A stretch of 64,000 bases of DNA from Paracoccus marinus (GCF_007018965.1 NZ_VJYZ01000004.1:1-64000), one strand, 5' to 3'; numbered from the stretch's first letter, positions 19,311 to 28,930 are shown. Notes: generated from the letters alone by a model not told the origin. A program made the numbers and translations.

Positions 19311-19357
19311 CGGTGTTCCTGGCTCGGGGGCAGTAAGGGCGGTCGGGCGGGCGATCA

Positions 19358-19377
19358 CCGGCAGGTCGCCCTGCCGG
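19358..19377. terminator. Hairpin between SURF1 and thrC
   Basis: Perfect 8-bp stem CCGGCAGG with CCTGCCGG around a TCGC loop, after the SURF1 stop on the minus strand. No T tract follows, so it may be a weak terminator or an mRNA-end structure. Confidence 0.35.
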
Positions 19378-19403
19378 CCCGTGCCGGGGCCGGGTTTGCG
19401 ACC

Positions 19404-20075
19404 TTAGACCGGGCGCCGCGTGATACGCCAGATCAGACCGGCTGTCATCCCTGCCCAGACGACCGCCAGCAGGAACCACTGGACGGCATAGGACAGGTGG
19501 CTGTTCGGGATGCCCGCGACCGAGATCGGGATCGGCGCCACCCCCTGCGGATCGCCTCCTACGGCGCTTGCCACGACCAGCACCGGGTCGGTTTTCAGCT
19601 GCGCCGCCATGGCGGGCACGTCGCGGGCGAACCAGACGCCCTCGGCCAGGTTCGGGGCGGGGGTGGACGATCCCTTTTCGTCGGGCCAGTGCAGGTTGCC
19701 GTTCACGCGCAGGCGCACGGGCGGGCGCGGGGCGCGGCGGGCGTCCTGCGAAACGAACCCGCGATCAACCATGATCCGCCGCCCGTCGTCCGTCACGAAG
19801 CCGGACACGACGTTGTAGCCGCCGCCCGACTCTCGCGTGCCCGACAAGACCAGGATCTCGTCCCCGGTCGTGGTGCCGGTCATCGTCACGGGCAGGTATT
19901 TCATCGACGGATCGACGCCGGCGGGCAGCGGCACCGGGTCCGCGTCGATGCCGCGCGCGATCTCGGCCACCATTGCTTCCTTCCACTCGAGCCGGCGCAG
20001 CTGCCAGAACCCAAGGCTCACGAGGATGGCGAACCCCGCGATCCCCAGCACCAAGGGCACGACGACGCGCCGCAT
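19404..20075 (-). CDS. SURF1 family cytochrome oxidase assembly protein
   Basis: 223 residues. There is a membrane helix at each end (residues 6-24 and about 195-213), which is the SURF1 layout, and FWQLRRLEWKEAMVAEI follows the first helix. SURF1 helps insert heme a/a3 into subunit I of aa3-type oxidases, in the inner membrane. The start codon shares a base with the stop of the GFA gene (TGATG). It is downstream of the cytochrome oxidase operon, in the usual rhodobacterial neighbourhood. Confidence 0.92.
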   Translation of the reverse strand: MRRVVVPLVLGIAGFAILVSLGFWQLRRLEWKEAMVAEIARGIDADPVPLPAGVDPSMKYLPVTMTGTTTGDEILVLSGTRESGGGYNVVSGFVTDDGRRIMVDRGFVSQDARRAPRPPVRLRVNGNLHWPDEKGSSTPAPNLAEGVWFARDVPAMAAQLKTDPVLVVASAVGGDPQGVAPIPISVAGIPNSHLSYAVQWFLLAVVWAGMTAGLIWRITRRPV

Positions 20076-20482
20076 CAGCTGTCGTCGTCCTGCGCGAACT
20101 GCGGCGCGTCCGGCGGGATCACCACGCCCGGCAGCTTGCTTGAGGTCCAGATATGGATCGCGGCGCTCAGGTCCGGGCCGTCGTCCAGCGAGCCGCCCTT
20201 GATCGACATCTCGGCCTCGGCGGGGTCGTTGACGTGCCACAGGCGGCTGCCGCAATCGGGGCAGAAGGCGCAGTCCATCAGCTTTCCGCTGTCGGTCGCG
20301 CGCGACCAGACCCGCGGCTCGCCCCGGACCAGCCGCAGCGCGGCGGTCGGCACGATGACCGAGATCCCGAACGCCGACGATGACTGCGCGCGGCATTCGG
20401 TGCAGTGGCAGACATAGATGCGGGACGGCACGGCATCGACGGCGTAGCGCACGCCGGCGCACTGGCATCCTCCGGTCAGCAT
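20075..20482 (-). CDS. GFA family (glutathione-dependent formaldehyde-activating type) protein
   Basis: 135 residues with the CENP-V/GFA zinc-binding cysteines: GCQCAGVRY, CHCTECR and CAFCPDCGSRLW. The founding member Gfa was proposed to speed formation of S-hydroxymethylglutathione, but most members have no proved substrate. It is inserted between ctaE and SURF1 and overlaps SURF1 by one base, so the two are probably co-expressed; no link to oxidase assembly is known. Confidence 0.88.
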   Translation of the reverse strand: MLTGGCQCAGVRYAVDAVPSRIYVCHCTECRAQSSSAFGISVIVPTAALRLVRGEPRVWSRATDSGKLMDCAFCPDCGSRLWHVNDPAEAEMSIKGGSLDDGPDLSAAIHIWTSSKLPGVVIPPDAPQFAQDDDS

Positions 20483-20512
20483 GGCGAACCTCGGCGGATT
20501 GGGGCGAATGCG

Positions 20513-20541
20513 AAAAGCGCGCGAGGTTGCCCGTCGCGCGC
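20513..20541 (-). terminator. Terminator of the cytochrome oxidase (ctaE) operon
   Basis: GCGCGCG pairs with CGCGCGC (20517-20523 with 20535-20541) around an 11-nt loop, followed on the minus strand by TTTT (20516-20513). It lies 20 nt past the ctaE stop and before the GFA gene, separating the two units. Confidence 0.65.
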
Positions 20542-20560
20542 CCGAACCGTCAAGGCCGGA

Positions 20561-21382
20561 TCAGCGGCCCCAGATGTAGATGGCGGCGAACAGGAACAGC
20601 CACACCACGTCGACGAAGTGCCAGTACCAGGCCGCGGCCTCGAACCCGACATGGGCGTCCTGCGTCATCTGCCCGCGCGAGAAGCGGATTGCGCAGACCA
20701 GCAGGAAGATCGTCCCGATAATGACGTGGAATCCGTGCAGCCCGGTGGCAAGGAAGAAGACCCCGCCATAGGCGGTGTCCGCCAGGCCGAACTGCGAGTG
20801 GCTGTATTCATAGGCCTGCAGCACGCTGAAGAAGACACCCAGCACGACGGCGATGACGAGGCCGCGGATGGTGGTCTTGCGGTCGCCCTCGTGGACGAAG
20901 GCGTGGTGCGCCCAGGTCACAGCGACGCCCGACAGAAGCAGGATCAGCGTGTTGATGAGCGGCAGGTGCCAGGGGTCGAACGTCTCGATCCCCTCGGGCG
21001 GCCAGACGCCGTCCTTGATCGGGCTCTGCTCGCCCATCGGGTACATGGCGTGCTTGAAGAATGCCCAGAAGGCGGCGGCGAACAGCATCACCTCGGACAT
21101 GATGAACAGGATCATGCCGTATTGCAGGCCGATGCGGACGACCGGGGTGTGGTCGCCGGTGTTGCCTTCGTGAACGACGTCGGCCCACCAGCCGTACATG
21201 CAGTACAGCACGATCAGCAGACCCAGCGCGAACTGCGACCAGTGCGGCAGCCCGGCGACGACCGAGGTGCCCTTCATCCAGAACACGGCGCCGGACAGCA
21301 TGGCGAACACGCCGACCGCGGCGAGGAACGGCCACAGCGAGGGCGGGAGGATGTGGTAGTCGTGGTTCTTGGCGTGCGCCAT
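20561..21382 (-). CDS. ctaE: Cytochrome c oxidase subunit III
   Basis: 273 residues, about seven membrane helices. Diagnostic stretches are [17 protein letters not shown] at the N-terminus, [17 protein letters not shown], and the final helix [24 protein letters not shown]. It is the third core subunit of the aa3-type oxidase and stabilises subunit I and its proton uptake. GGGAG lies 8 nt upstream of the ATG. It is the last gene of the ctaC-ctaB-CoxF-like-ctaG-ctaE operon. Confidence 0.97.
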   Translation of the reverse strand: MAHAKNHDYHILPPSLWPFLAAVGVFAMLSGAVFWMKGTSVVAGLPHWSQFALGLLIVLYCMYGWWADVVHEGNTGDHTPVVRIGLQYGMILFIMSEVMLFAAAFWAFFKHAMYPMGEQSPIKDGVWPPEGIETFDPWHLPLINTLILLLSGVAVTWAHHAFVHEGDRKTTIRGLVIAVVLGVFFSVLQAYEYSHSQFGLADTAYGGVFFLATGLHGFHVIIGTIFLLVCAIRFSRGQMTQDAHVGFEAAAWYWHFVDVVWLFLFAAIYIWGR

Positions 21383-21409
21383 GGCGCGGGCTCCCTGCTT
21401 TGGTCGGTG

Positions 21410-21991
21410 TCAGTTCACGCCCAGGGCGGCCGGCGCATCGGCGGTGGCGGCGCTGGCCGACCGCTGCGCGGGTTCATCCTTGGGGAAGAATGTATAGGAC
21501 AAGGTGATGTCGCGGATGGTCTTGGCGTCGCGGTCCGCGACCATCTCGGGATCGACGAAGAAGGTCACGGGCATCTCGACCCGCTCGCCGGGCTTTAGCG
21601 TCTGTTCGGTGAAGCAGAAGCAGTCGATCTTGTCGAAGTAGTAGCCCACCGCGTCGGGCGAGACATTGTAGGACGCCGTGCCGGTGATGGTGCGGTCGGT
21701 GGTGTTCACGGCCTCGTAGAACGCAAGCGCGGTCTCGCCGATCCGCACGGTCATCTCGCGTTCGACCGGGCGGAAGGTCCAGCCCATGCCGGGGGCCACG
21801 TTGCTGTCGAAGCGGACGCGCACCGTCTCGTCCAGCACCTGGCCGGGGGCGGCGGTAGCGACGCTGGTCGTCCCGGCAAAGCCGGTGACGCGGCAGAACC
21901 ACGAATAGAACGGGACCGCGGCCCAGGACAGCGCGCCCATGGTCACGACCAGCGCCATCAGGCGCACGAGGATGCGAGTGTTGCCGGTCAT
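21410..21991 (-). CDS. ctaG: Cytochrome c oxidase assembly protein CtaG (Cox11)
   Basis: 193 residues. One N-terminal membrane helix (residues 8-28) is followed by a periplasmic immunoglobulin-like domain with the copper site C124-F-C126-F (IDCFCFTEQ). Cox11/CtaG delivers copper to the CuB site of subunit I. The N-terminal [14 protein letters not shown] is also typical, including a further Cys. The ATG overlaps the stop of the upstream CoxF-like gene (ATGA). The alanine-rich tail is variable. Confidence 0.96.
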   Translation of the reverse strand: MTGNTRILVRLMALVVTMGALSWAAVPFYSWFCRVTGFAGTTSVATAAPGQVLDETVRVRFDSNVAPGMGWTFRPVEREMTVRIGETALAFYEAVNTTDRTITGTASYNVSPDAVGYYFDKIDCFCFTEQTLKPGERVEMPVTFFVDPEMVADRDAKTIRDITLSYTFFPKDEPAQRSASAATADAPAALGVN

Positions 21992-22293
21992 TCGACCACC
22001 TGCGGCGCCGGGGCAGTCGCCGCCGCAGGGCCTGTCGCGGCGGGTGCCGGGCCGGGGCCGGGAAGCGTCGCGGCGGCGGGCGCCGGGCCCGGCGCGGGCA
22101 GCGCCGCATCGGGGTCCAGCGGCAGGGCCGAACTGCGCTGCGTGTGGTCGAACGCCTCCATCATGTCGCCGTTTTCGATCTTGGCGATCGACAGGCCGAA
22201 CACCAGCGCCACGAACAGCGCAAGCACCACGCCAAGGGCTATGTTGCGGCCGCGGCGGCGGCGGTGCAGGTCGTGTTCGGGGTGGAACACCAT
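21988..22293 (-). CDS. Small CoxF-like single-pass membrane protein
   Basis: 101 residues. A basic N-terminus ([11 protein letters not shown]) precedes one membrane helix ([20 protein letters not shown]), then [17 protein letters not shown], and an Ala/Pro repeat tail of about 45 residues. Small proteins of this layout lie between ctaB and ctaG in many alphaproteobacterial oxidase operons and are often called CoxF or left unnamed; their task is not established. It overlaps ctaB by one base (TGATG) and ctaG by four (ATGA), so it is tightly coupled to both. Confidence 0.78.
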   Translation of the reverse strand: MVFHPEHDLHRRRRGRNIALGVVLALFVALVFGLSIAKIENGDMMEAFDHTQRSSALPLDPDAALPAPGPAPAAATLPGPGPAPAATGPAAATAPAPQVVE

Positions 22294-23210
22294 CACCACG
22301 CCCCCGCCGCATGCTGCGCCAGCAGCGCCGCGAAATGCAGGAAGGTGTAATACAACGACAGCTTGAAGAACCACCGCTCGACCGCATAGTTGTCGGCCTG
22401 CGCCTGACCTTCGGTCCGGCGCAGGATGCGCCAGCCGCCGGCGATGAACAGGACGTTCAGGACCGCCGACACCGCCAGGTAGATCGGCCCCCCGACCGAG
22501 GTCAGCCCCAGCGCCAACGCGAACGGCGCCAGCACCAGCGTATAGGCGAAGATGTGGCGGCGGGTCACGGTGCGTCCGTGGGTTACGGTCAGCATCGGCA
22601 CGCCCGCGTCCGAATAGTCGTCCTTCATGAACAGCGCGAGCGCCCAGAAATGCGGCGGCGTCCAGAAGAAGATCAGCGCGAACATCAACAGCGACTCGAT
22701 CCCGATACCGCCGGTCGCACAGGCCCAGCCGATCATGGGCGGGAAGGCGCCCGCCGCGCCGCCGATGACGATGTTCTGCGGCGTCCAGCGCTTGAGCCAC
22801 ATCGTATAGACGACGGCATAGAAGAAGATCGTGAAGGCGAGGAACGCGGCCGCGAACCAGTTCGCGGCAAGCCCCAGCATCATCACCGACAGGCCCGACA
22901 GGAACAGCCCGACGCCCAGCGCCTCGTGTCCCGCGATCCGGCCCGAGGGGATAGGGCGGCCCTGCGTGCGGCGCATCACCGCGTCGATGTCTGCGTCGTA
23001 CCACATGTTCAGCGCGCCCGACGCGCCGCCGCCCAGGGCGATAAACAGGACCGCGCAGAAGGCCACGAACGGGTTCACGTCGATCGGCGCGATCCACAGC
23101 CCGACGAAGGCCGTGAACACGACCAGCGACATGACGCGCGGCTTGAGAAGCGCGACATAGTCGCGGAACTCCGCATCGCCGCCTTCGTCGTATGCGCGGA
23201 TGTCGGTCAC
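22293..23210 (-). CDS. ctaB: Protoheme IX farnesyltransferase (heme O synthase)
   Basis: 305 residues, a UbiA-type prenyltransferase with about nine helices. The first aspartate-rich motif is [19 protein letters not shown] near residue 70; the second lies in [14 protein letters not shown]. It adds the farnesyl group to heme B to give heme O, the precursor of heme A of the aa3 oxidase. The start is GTG at 23210, with an A/G-rich Shine-Dalgarno region. It lies 20 nt after ctaC. Confidence 0.96.
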   Translation of the reverse strand: MTDIRAYDEGGDAEFRDYVALLKPRVMSLVVFTAFVGLWIAPIDVNPFVAFCAVLFIALGGGASGALNMWYDADIDAVMRRTQGRPIPSGRIAGHEALGVGLFLSGLSVMMLGLAANWFAAAFLAFTIFFYAVVYTMWLKRWTPQNIVIGGAAGAFPPMIGWACATGGIGIESLLMFALIFFWTPPHFWALALFMKDDYSDAGVPMLTVTHGRTVTRRHIFAYTLVLAPFALALGLTSVGGPIYLAVSAVLNVLFIAGGWRILRRTEGQAQADNYAVERWFFKLSLYYTFLHFAALLAQHAAGAW

Positions 23211-23230
23211 GCCCGTTCGTCCCTTCCGGC

Positions 23231-24154
23231 TCAGTTCGCCAGCGCCAGCTTGACGCGCGGCGCGTCAGCGGCGGGCGCGATCACGTCGCCCGCGTCGGCG
23301 GCGAAGGTCGTCTTGGCCTGCGCCATCCAGGCGTCGTATTTCTCTTGGCTGACCGCCTTGACGGTGATCGGCATGTAGGCGTGGTTGATCCCGCACAGCT
23401 CGGAACACTGGCCGAAATAGACGCCCTCCTGATCGACGCGGAACCACGCCTGCGCGATCCGGCCGGGAACGCCGTCCTGCTTGATCGCGAAGGCGGGCAT
23501 CGCCCAGGAATGGATCACGTCGGCCGAGGTCACCTGCAGCAGGACCGTCTTGCCGACCGGCACCACCACGGCGTTGTCGGTCGCCAGCAGATAGGCGTCG
23601 TCCTGGTAGCCCGCGGCGGCCAGGTCCTTGCGTTCCAGCAGCAGCGCGTCGAACGCGACCGCGTCGTTGGGGTATTCGTAGGACCAGTACCACTGGTGCC
23701 CGACCGCCTTGATGACGAGGTCGGGGTTGTTCGGCATGACCTGCGACCGGAACAGCGCCGGCAGCGAATAGGCGCCGATCACGATCAGGATCAGCACCGG
23801 GACCAGCGTCCACAGCACCTCGACCGGGGTGTTGTGGGTGAAGCGCGCGGGCACCGGGTTCATGCGGCGGTTGAAGCGGACGATGCTCCACAGCAGCAGC
23901 GCGCAGACGAAGGCGGTGATCACGGCGATGATGATCAGCAGCATGTGGTCCAGCGCCTGCTGTTCGACGGCAAGCGGCGTGACCGCGGGCTGGAAGCCCA
24001 TGCCGCCGTTGACGGGCTTGCCGATGACGGGCAGGTCGCCCAGCACGTCCTGCGCCGCCGCGGGCAGCGCGGCCACGGCCCCGATCGCCAGACCCGGAAC
24101 CCCGCCAAAAACCGCGCCGAAAGCCGCCTTACGGCGCGTTGCCCATCCTGCCAT
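23231..24154 (-). CDS. ctaC: Cytochrome c oxidase subunit II
   Basis: 307 residues. A signal peptide (ending PAAAQD) is followed by two membrane helices (near 75-95 and 115-135) and a C-terminal cupredoxin domain. The CuA ligands are in [16 protein letters not shown], with the aromatic electron-entry stretch [11 protein letters not shown]. It receives electrons from cytochrome c in the periplasm. AGGACG sits just upstream of the ATG. First gene of the operon; divergent from tldD. Confidence 0.97.
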   Translation of the reverse strand: MAGWATRRKAAFGAVFGGVPGLAIGAVAALPAAAQDVLGDLPVIGKPVNGGMGFQPAVTPLAVEQQALDHMLLIIIAVITAFVCALLLWSIVRFNRRMNPVPARFTHNTPVEVLWTLVPVLILIVIGAYSLPALFRSQVMPNNPDLVIKAVGHQWYWSYEYPNDAVAFDALLLERKDLAAAGYQDDAYLLATDNAVVVPVGKTVLLQVTSADVIHSWAMPAFAIKQDGVPGRIAQAWFRVDQEGVYFGQCSELCGINHAYMPITVKAVSQEKYDAWMAQAKTTFAADAGDVIAPAADAPRVKLALAN

Positions 24155-24297
24155 CGTCGTCCTCGTGTCCTGTCGTCCCGGGTCGCGCCGCCGCGAAAGG
24201 GCCTGCGCGATTCAGCGCCTCGAAAAGCATACTTGCATGCGCCCGACAAGCCAAACCTATCGACAAGACCCCTGAAACCCCATACCGCTCGGCGATC

Positions 24298-25716
24298 ATG
24301 ACCGACAGTTTCCTGCCTTTTCAGCACCTGATCGACCCCGACCGCGCGCTTCGCATCCTGCGCGGCGCAACCGACGGGGCCGACGACGGCGAGCTTTTCC
24401 TGGAACGCACCCGGTCCGAGTCGCTGGTCTTCGACGACCGCCGCCTGCGCAACGCGGGCTATGGCGCAGCGCAGGGCTTTGGCCTGCGTGCGGTGCGTGG
24501 CGAGGTCACGGGCTACGCCCATTCGACCCGCATCGCCGAGGATGCGCTGCGCGACGCCGCCGACACCGCGCGGCTGGCCGTGGGCGCGGGCGGCGGCATC
24601 CTCGCGCCCGCGCCGGCGGGTCCCGGACCCGCGCTTTACGGCGGGATCGACCCGGTCGAGGGGATCGAGTTCGCGGCCCGCGTCGCCACCCTGCGCGATA
24701 TTGACGCATACGCCCGCGACCTCGACCCGCGGGTCGTGCAGGTGACCGCCTCGATCGCGTCGTCGCTGCAGGAAATCGCCATCCTGCGCCCCGAGGGCGG
24801 GATCGTCGCCGACGTCCGGCCGATGGCGCGGCTGAACGTGTCGGTCATCGTGGAATCGAACGCGCGGCGCGAAAGCGGCAGTGCGGGCGGCGGCGGGCGC
24901 TTCGGCCTGTCGTCGCTGATGGACCCGGCCCACTGGCAGGCCTGCGTGGCCGAGGCGCTGCGGATCGCGCTGGTGAACCTGCGCGCGGTGCCCGCGCCCG
25001 CCGGTGTCATGGACGTGGTGCTTGGCCCCGGCTGGCCCGGCATCCTGCTGCACGAGGCGGTGGGCCACGGGCTGGAAGGCGACTTCAACCGCAAGGGCGC
25101 CTCGGCCTTCGCCGGCCTCACGGGCACCCGCGTCGCGGCCCCGGGCGTGACCGTCATCGACGACGGCACCATCCCCGACCGGCGCGGCTCGATCACCGTG
25201 GACGACGAGGGCACCGCGCCCGCGCGCAACGTCCTGATCGAGGACGGAATGCTGCTGGGCTATCTGCAGGACCGCCAGAACGCGCGCCTGATGGGGGTGG
25301 AGCCCACCGGCAACGGACGACGCGAGAGCTTCTCCCACGCGCCGATGCCGCGGATGACCAACACCTTCATGCTGGCGGGGTCCGACGATCCGGCGTCTAT
25401 CCTTGCGGGTCTGGACGACGGAATCCACGCGGTGGGCTTCGGCGGGGGCCAGGTCGACATCACCTCGGGCAAGTTCGTCTTTTCCTGCACCGAGGCCTAC
25501 CGGGTGAAGAACGGCCAGGTCGGCGATCCGATTCGCGGCGCGACCCTGATCGGCGACGGCGCGACCGCGCTGCAGCACGTGCGGGCGATCGGGAACGACC
25601 TGAAGCTGGACCCGGGGATCGGCAATTGCGGCAAGCAGGGGCAATGGGTGCCCGTGGGCGTGGGGCTGCCCACGATCCGCATCGGCGGGCTGACGGTGGG
25701 CGGCTCGGCGGCGTAA
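24298..25716 (+). CDS. tldD: Metalloprotease TldD
   Basis: 472 residues. The zinc motif HEAVGH (HExxxH) is near residue 252 within LLHEAVGHGLEGDF, and the Cys ligand lies in KFVFSCTEAYRVK. TldD works with TldE/PmbA, which is not in this window, to degrade or mature peptides such as microcin B17 precursors and CcdA. It is cytosolic. No clear Shine-Dalgarno precedes the ATG, but family alignment supports MTDSFLPF as the N-terminus. It is divergent from ctaC and lies 97 nt before dprA. Confidence 0.96.
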   Translation: MTDSFLPFQHLIDPDRALRILRGATDGADDGELFLERTRSESLVFDDRRLRNAGYGAAQGFGLRAVRGEVTGYAHSTRIAEDALRDAADTARLAVGAGGGILAPAPAGPGPALYGGIDPVEGIEFAARVATLRDIDAYARDLDPRVVQVTASIASSLQEIAILRPEGGIVADVRPMARLNVSVIVESNARRESGSAGGGGRFGLSSLMDPAHWQACVAEALRIALVNLRAVPAPAGVMDVVLGPGWPGILLHEAVGHGLEGDFNRKGASAFAGLTGTRVAAPGVTVIDDGTIPDRRGSITVDDEGTAPARNVLIEDGMLLGYLQDRQNARLMGVEPTGNGRRESFSHAPMPRMTNTFMLAGSDDPASILAGLDDGIHAVGFGGGQVDITSGKFVFSCTEAYRVKNGQVGDPIRGATLIGDGATALQHVRAIGNDLKLDPGIGNCGKQGQWVPVGVGLPTIRIGGLTVGGSAA

Positions 25717-25750
25717 TCGCGGACGCCGCGTCCCGTCGCCGGGTTGCGCG

Positions 25751-25765
25751 CTAACCCGCCGTTAA
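25751..25765 (+). promoter_or_regulatory. Candidate CtrA box upstream of dprA
   Basis: CTAA-CCCGCCG-TTAA matches the CtrA consensus TTAA-N7-TTAA at seven of eight conserved bases. It ends 48 nt before the dprA start. In Rhodobacter capsulatus dprA expression depends on CtrA, so the position is plausible. Confidence 0.55.
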
Positions 25766-25813
25766 CGACTCGTGCGGCAGAACGGTCCGGCAGACCACGC
25801 GAAAGGCCCCGCG

Positions 25814-27319
25814 ATGCTGACCGGATTGCTTTCATTCGACAGGCCCAAGCGGTCTCGCCCGGTCGCGGACGACGACGAGGCCCGCGATCTCGCGTTCCTG
25901 CGCCTGATCCGGTCGCGCCGGGTCGGGCCCGCGACGTTTCACCGGCTGATGGCCGAACACGGCAGCGCCGACGCCGCGCTGGACGCTCTGCCCCGCATCG
26001 CCGCTGCGACCGGGGTGCGCGACTACGCCCCCTGCACGCAGGCCGCGGCCGAGGCCGAGTTGCGCTCGGGCCGGCGCGCCGGCGCGCGCCTGATCCGCTG
26101 CGACCACGCGGACTATCCCGACCTCTTGCGCGACATCGACGACGCCCCGCCCGTGATCTGGGTCCATGGCGACCCGCGCTGCCTTGCCCGGCCGCGGATC
26201 GCGCTGGTGGGGGCGCGGAACGCGTCGTCCCTGGGGCTGCGGATGGCGGCCGGCATGTCGCGGGCGCTGGCCGAGACGGGGCTGGTCGTGACGGCGGGCC
26301 TTGCCCGGGGCATCGACACCGCCGCGCACGAGGCGGCCTGCGCCCCCGGCACGATCGCCGTGATGGCGGGCGGCATCGACGTGATCTACCCGGCCGAGAA
26401 CGCGAAGCTCGCGGACCGGATCCGCGAGACCGGCGCCCTCATGTCGGAACAGCCGCCGGGGACCCAGCCGATGGCGCGCCACTTTCCGCTGCGCAACCGC
26501 ATCATCTCGGGCCTCGCAAGCGGGGTGGTGGTGGTCGAGGCCGCGCATCGGTCGGGCAGCCTGATCACGGCGCGGCAGGCGCTGGATCAGGGGCGCGAGG
26601 TCATGGCCGTGCCGGGCCACCCCATGGACGCCCGCGCCTCGGGCTGCAACGCCCTGATCCGCGACGGCGCGACGCTGGTGCGCAACGCCGACGACGTGAT
26701 CGCGGCGCTGGAGAACGCGCCGGTGCGCGAGCGGGGGGACGGGCGAGGAGATGCGGCGCCGGACAAGGCAGAGGCGCGGGCGGAGGCTGCGCGGGTCGTT
26801 GGGCAGGATGGGATGCGGATGAGAGATACGTCTGCGGCGGCTGAAAGCCAGAGTGCGCCCGCGTCCGGCACCGCTGTCTGCGGGACCGGCGCATCCGGGG
26901 GGCACGGAGCGGGCATAGCTTCCTGCTACATCGCATCGGGCACGAGTCGCGCTTCCCGCGCACCCGCGCCGGTCCGCACTGGACCGCCCGCGTCTAAGGC
27001 TGCTCAGCGCGGACCCCAATCCGGCGGCCCGGCGCGCGGTCCGCACCCCTACCCCGACGACACAACCGACCAGACCCGTCTGCGCCAAGCAGCACTCGAC
27101 CACGCCCGCGCCACGCGCCCCGGCCCGTCGCCCGCAGCGGGCGGGCCGGTCGCGGTCGAAACACGAATCCTCGGCCTGCTTGGCCCCAGCCCCACCGATG
27201 AGAACCTGCTGATCCGAGACCTCGGCCTGACCCCCGCCGCCGTCGGCGCGGCGATCCTGAACCTGGAACTGGCCGGCCGCGTAATCCGGGTCCCCGGGGG
27301 GCGCGTGGCATTGACGTGA
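25814..27319 (+). CDS. dprA: DNA-processing protein DprA (with long linker)
   Basis: 501 residues, longer than the usual 360-390. Residues 25-90 are SAM-like, and about 100-300 form the Rossmann-fold DprA domain (IALVGARNASSLGLRMA; GGIDVIYPAENAKL; SGLASGVVVVEAAHRSGSL; VPGHPMDARASGCN). Residues about 303-445 are a low-complexity Ala/Gly/Arg/Ser linker, and 447-501 a winged helix (ILGLLGPSPTDENLLIRDLGL). DprA protects incoming single-stranded DNA and loads RecA. ATG 25814 has AAAGG 8 nt upstream, and a CtrA-like box stands 48 nt before the start. The linker, about 140 residues, is the odd feature. Confidence 0.93.
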   Translation: MLTGLLSFDRPKRSRPVADDDEARDLAFLRLIRSRRVGPATFHRLMAEHGSADAALDALPRIAAATGVRDYAPCTQAAAEAELRSGRRAGARLIRCDHADYPDLLRDIDDAPPVIWVHGDPRCLARPRIALVGARNASSLGLRMAAGMSRALAETGLVVTAGLARGIDTAAHEAACAPGTIAVMAGGIDVIYPAENAKLADRIRETGALMSEQPPGTQPMARHFPLRNRIISGLASGVVVVEAAHRSGSLITARQALDQGREVMAVPGHPMDARASGCNALIRDGATLVRNADDVIAALENAPVRERGDGRGDAAPDKAEARAEAARVVGQDGMRMRDTSAAAESQSAPASGTAVCGTGASGGHGAGIASCYIASGTSRASRAPAPVRTGPPASKAAQRGPQSGGPARGPHPYPDDTTDQTRLRQAALDHARATRPGPSPAAGGPVAVETRILGLLGPSPTDENLLIRDLGLTPAAVGAAILNLELAGRVIRVPGGRVALT

Positions 27320-27702
27320 CCTGCGGTGGCAGGGGAAGGATGGGCCGCGCACCCCAGAGTCCCTGGGACGCCACGGCCGCCGCGCAACAGGGAGTTGTTG
27401 GCGTTCCGTGTCGGTCGGCAGACAGCGGACTGCTGGCGGACCCTGCCGCCGCACCCGCATGCGTCCGTATCCTTTAGGCGCTCACCGGCGCATTCTGGGC
27501 ATGCGATTGCACGGGCCTGATTGGCGACCCGGGACGGAACGCCGGGATGCCGGGAGATGAAAGTCCTTGCCGCTCCCCCACCCAACGGACGAACCGGCCA
27601 GCCTATTGCAAGCGCGCCGGCCGCCGAGCGGGTTGTGGGAAGTTTGCTCTTGTAATCCTGCCCGCTCGCCTCAGCCAGTCCTGCCAGCTCGCTCAGCCGG
27701 TC
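27320..27702. other. 383-nt gap between convergent dprA and fliM-like genes
   Basis: No convincing gene, terminator or RNA is visible. It holds one imperfect direct repeat near its right end (see 27664-27704). Short open frames here lack Shine-Dalgarno sites and family similarity. Confidence 0.5.
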
Positions 27703-27704
27703 CT
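27664..27704. repeat. Imperfect 18-19 nt direct repeat
   Basis: GCTCGCCTCAGCCAGTCCT (27664-27682) is repeated as GCTCGCTCAGCCGGTCCT (27687-27704) with one indel and one substitution. The second copy runs into the fliM-like stop codon. Confidence 0.5.
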
Positions 27705-28884
27705 ATCCTCCGGCGCCAACCCGCACGCGGCCTGTGTCCAAGGTCTTTTCTCCCATCGTGCCCGCCGCTTCTGCCCGGAACGGGTCCGGCACGTCGAGGT
27801 CGGCTGGGGGTGTCGCATCCGCCCCCGCCAACCGGCCTTCGACGGCCGCAGCCGGCTCATGGCCGACGCCCCGCGCGTCGCCCGGCGTCCAGTCCGCCGC
27901 GGCGCCGCCATATGCAGCACCCGCCGCGTGCAGGCGAAGCGCGTGGCAGCCCGCGGATTCGCCGGCCTTGCCGGTGGCGATGACCTGCCCCGCCGCAGTT
28001 TCCAGCGTCGCGCCGTCAAGGCAGCTGCGCGGCAGGGTCAGCATCTGCCCCGGCGCCAGCGCCTTCAATTCGCCCAGGCTCAGCTTGCGCCGCGCGAGGA
28101 CGGCGTTCAGCCGCACGCCGGCGGTGGCCACGACGGCGCTCAGATCGGGAACCGGGTCCGGTGCGCCCGGCAGGGCTTCAGGCGCCGGCGCAACGGCGGC
28201 CGGGTCCGTCAGGTCGGGCAGCGCCCTGTGTCCGCCGTTCGCCGGCAGCAGGATCGTCAGCGCGCCGTCGCGCTGGCCCGCGCCGCCCGCGCGCAGCTCG
28301 ACGTGAAGGCGGCGATAGACCACATCCTCGAGCAGCAGGTCGAGCGGGCGCGGATCGCCCAGGAAACTGGCGTAGCGATAGCCCGCCACCGCCTCGTGGC
28401 CCGGCATCGTGGACAGCTCGGCCGCCAGTTCCCCTAGGCAGGCGTTCACGAAGTCGGCGCACACGGCGGCGTCGGTGGCGGTGGGCCTGCGCGCGACGGG
28501 GGCGCGCGACGACACCCGCCCGATCGCCTGCATTTCGATCAAGGACCCCAGAAGCGCGGGCGAGATCGAGACCACGCCGATCGCATCCCCCGGCCCCTCG
28601 ATCAGCGACAGGAGCGCCTGGTCGGGCAGGCATTCGGTGATCTCGGCCAGGCTCGCCAGCGAGGTTTCCACCCGGTCGAAATAGACCGGCAGCTGATGCA
28701 CCCGGTCGGCCGCGCGCGACACGGCCGCCGCGATCACCCGTTCGGGATTGCGCGGCCCCGGCGCGGGCGTCGCGGGCGCGGGGTCGCGGCGCAGTTTGAC
28801 CAGCATGCCGCGCAGCACGTTGCCGGGCGCGCGCGCGGTCGCGTCGGCGCGGTCGTCTGGTCGTCGCTCTGCCGTGGCCTGCAT
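27703..28884 (-). CDS. FliM-like flagellar C-ring protein with SpoA domain
   Basis: 393 residues. About residues 45-215 resemble the FliM middle domain (RVHQLPVYFDRVETSLASLAEITECLPD, then ISPALLGSLIEMQAIGRV). The SpoA/FliN-like domain at about 245-320 is clear (VVATAGVRLNAVLARRKLSLGELKAL, then LPRSCLDGATLET). The last 75 residues are low complexity. The N-terminal CheY-binding motif of standard FliM is missing. FliM/FliN proteins build the switch of the flagellar motor. No other flagellar gene is adjacent. It lies downstream of tatABC-DUF815, separated by 108 nt, with a weak CtrA-like box in that gap. Confidence 0.8.
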   Translation of the reverse strand: MQATAERRPDDRADATARAPGNVLRGMLVKLRRDPAPATPAPGPRNPERVIAAAVSRAADRVHQLPVYFDRVETSLASLAEITECLPDQALLSLIEGPGDAIGVVSISPALLGSLIEMQAIGRVSSRAPVARRPTATDAAVCADFVNACLGELAAELSTMPGHEAVAGYRYASFLGDPRPLDLLLEDVVYRRLHVELRAGGAGQRDGALTILLPANGGHRALPDLTDPAAVAPAPEALPGAPDPVPDLSAVVATAGVRLNAVLARRKLSLGELKALAPGQMLTLPRSCLDGATLETAAGQVIATGKAGESAGCHALRLHAAGAAYGGAAADWTPGDARGVGHEPAAAVEGRLAGADATPPADLDVPDPFRAEAAGTMGEKTLDTGRVRVGAGG

Positions 28885-28930
28885 GATCCGTCCCGAATCG
28901 TCCCGTTCCCCGGACCATCGCAGACAAGTC

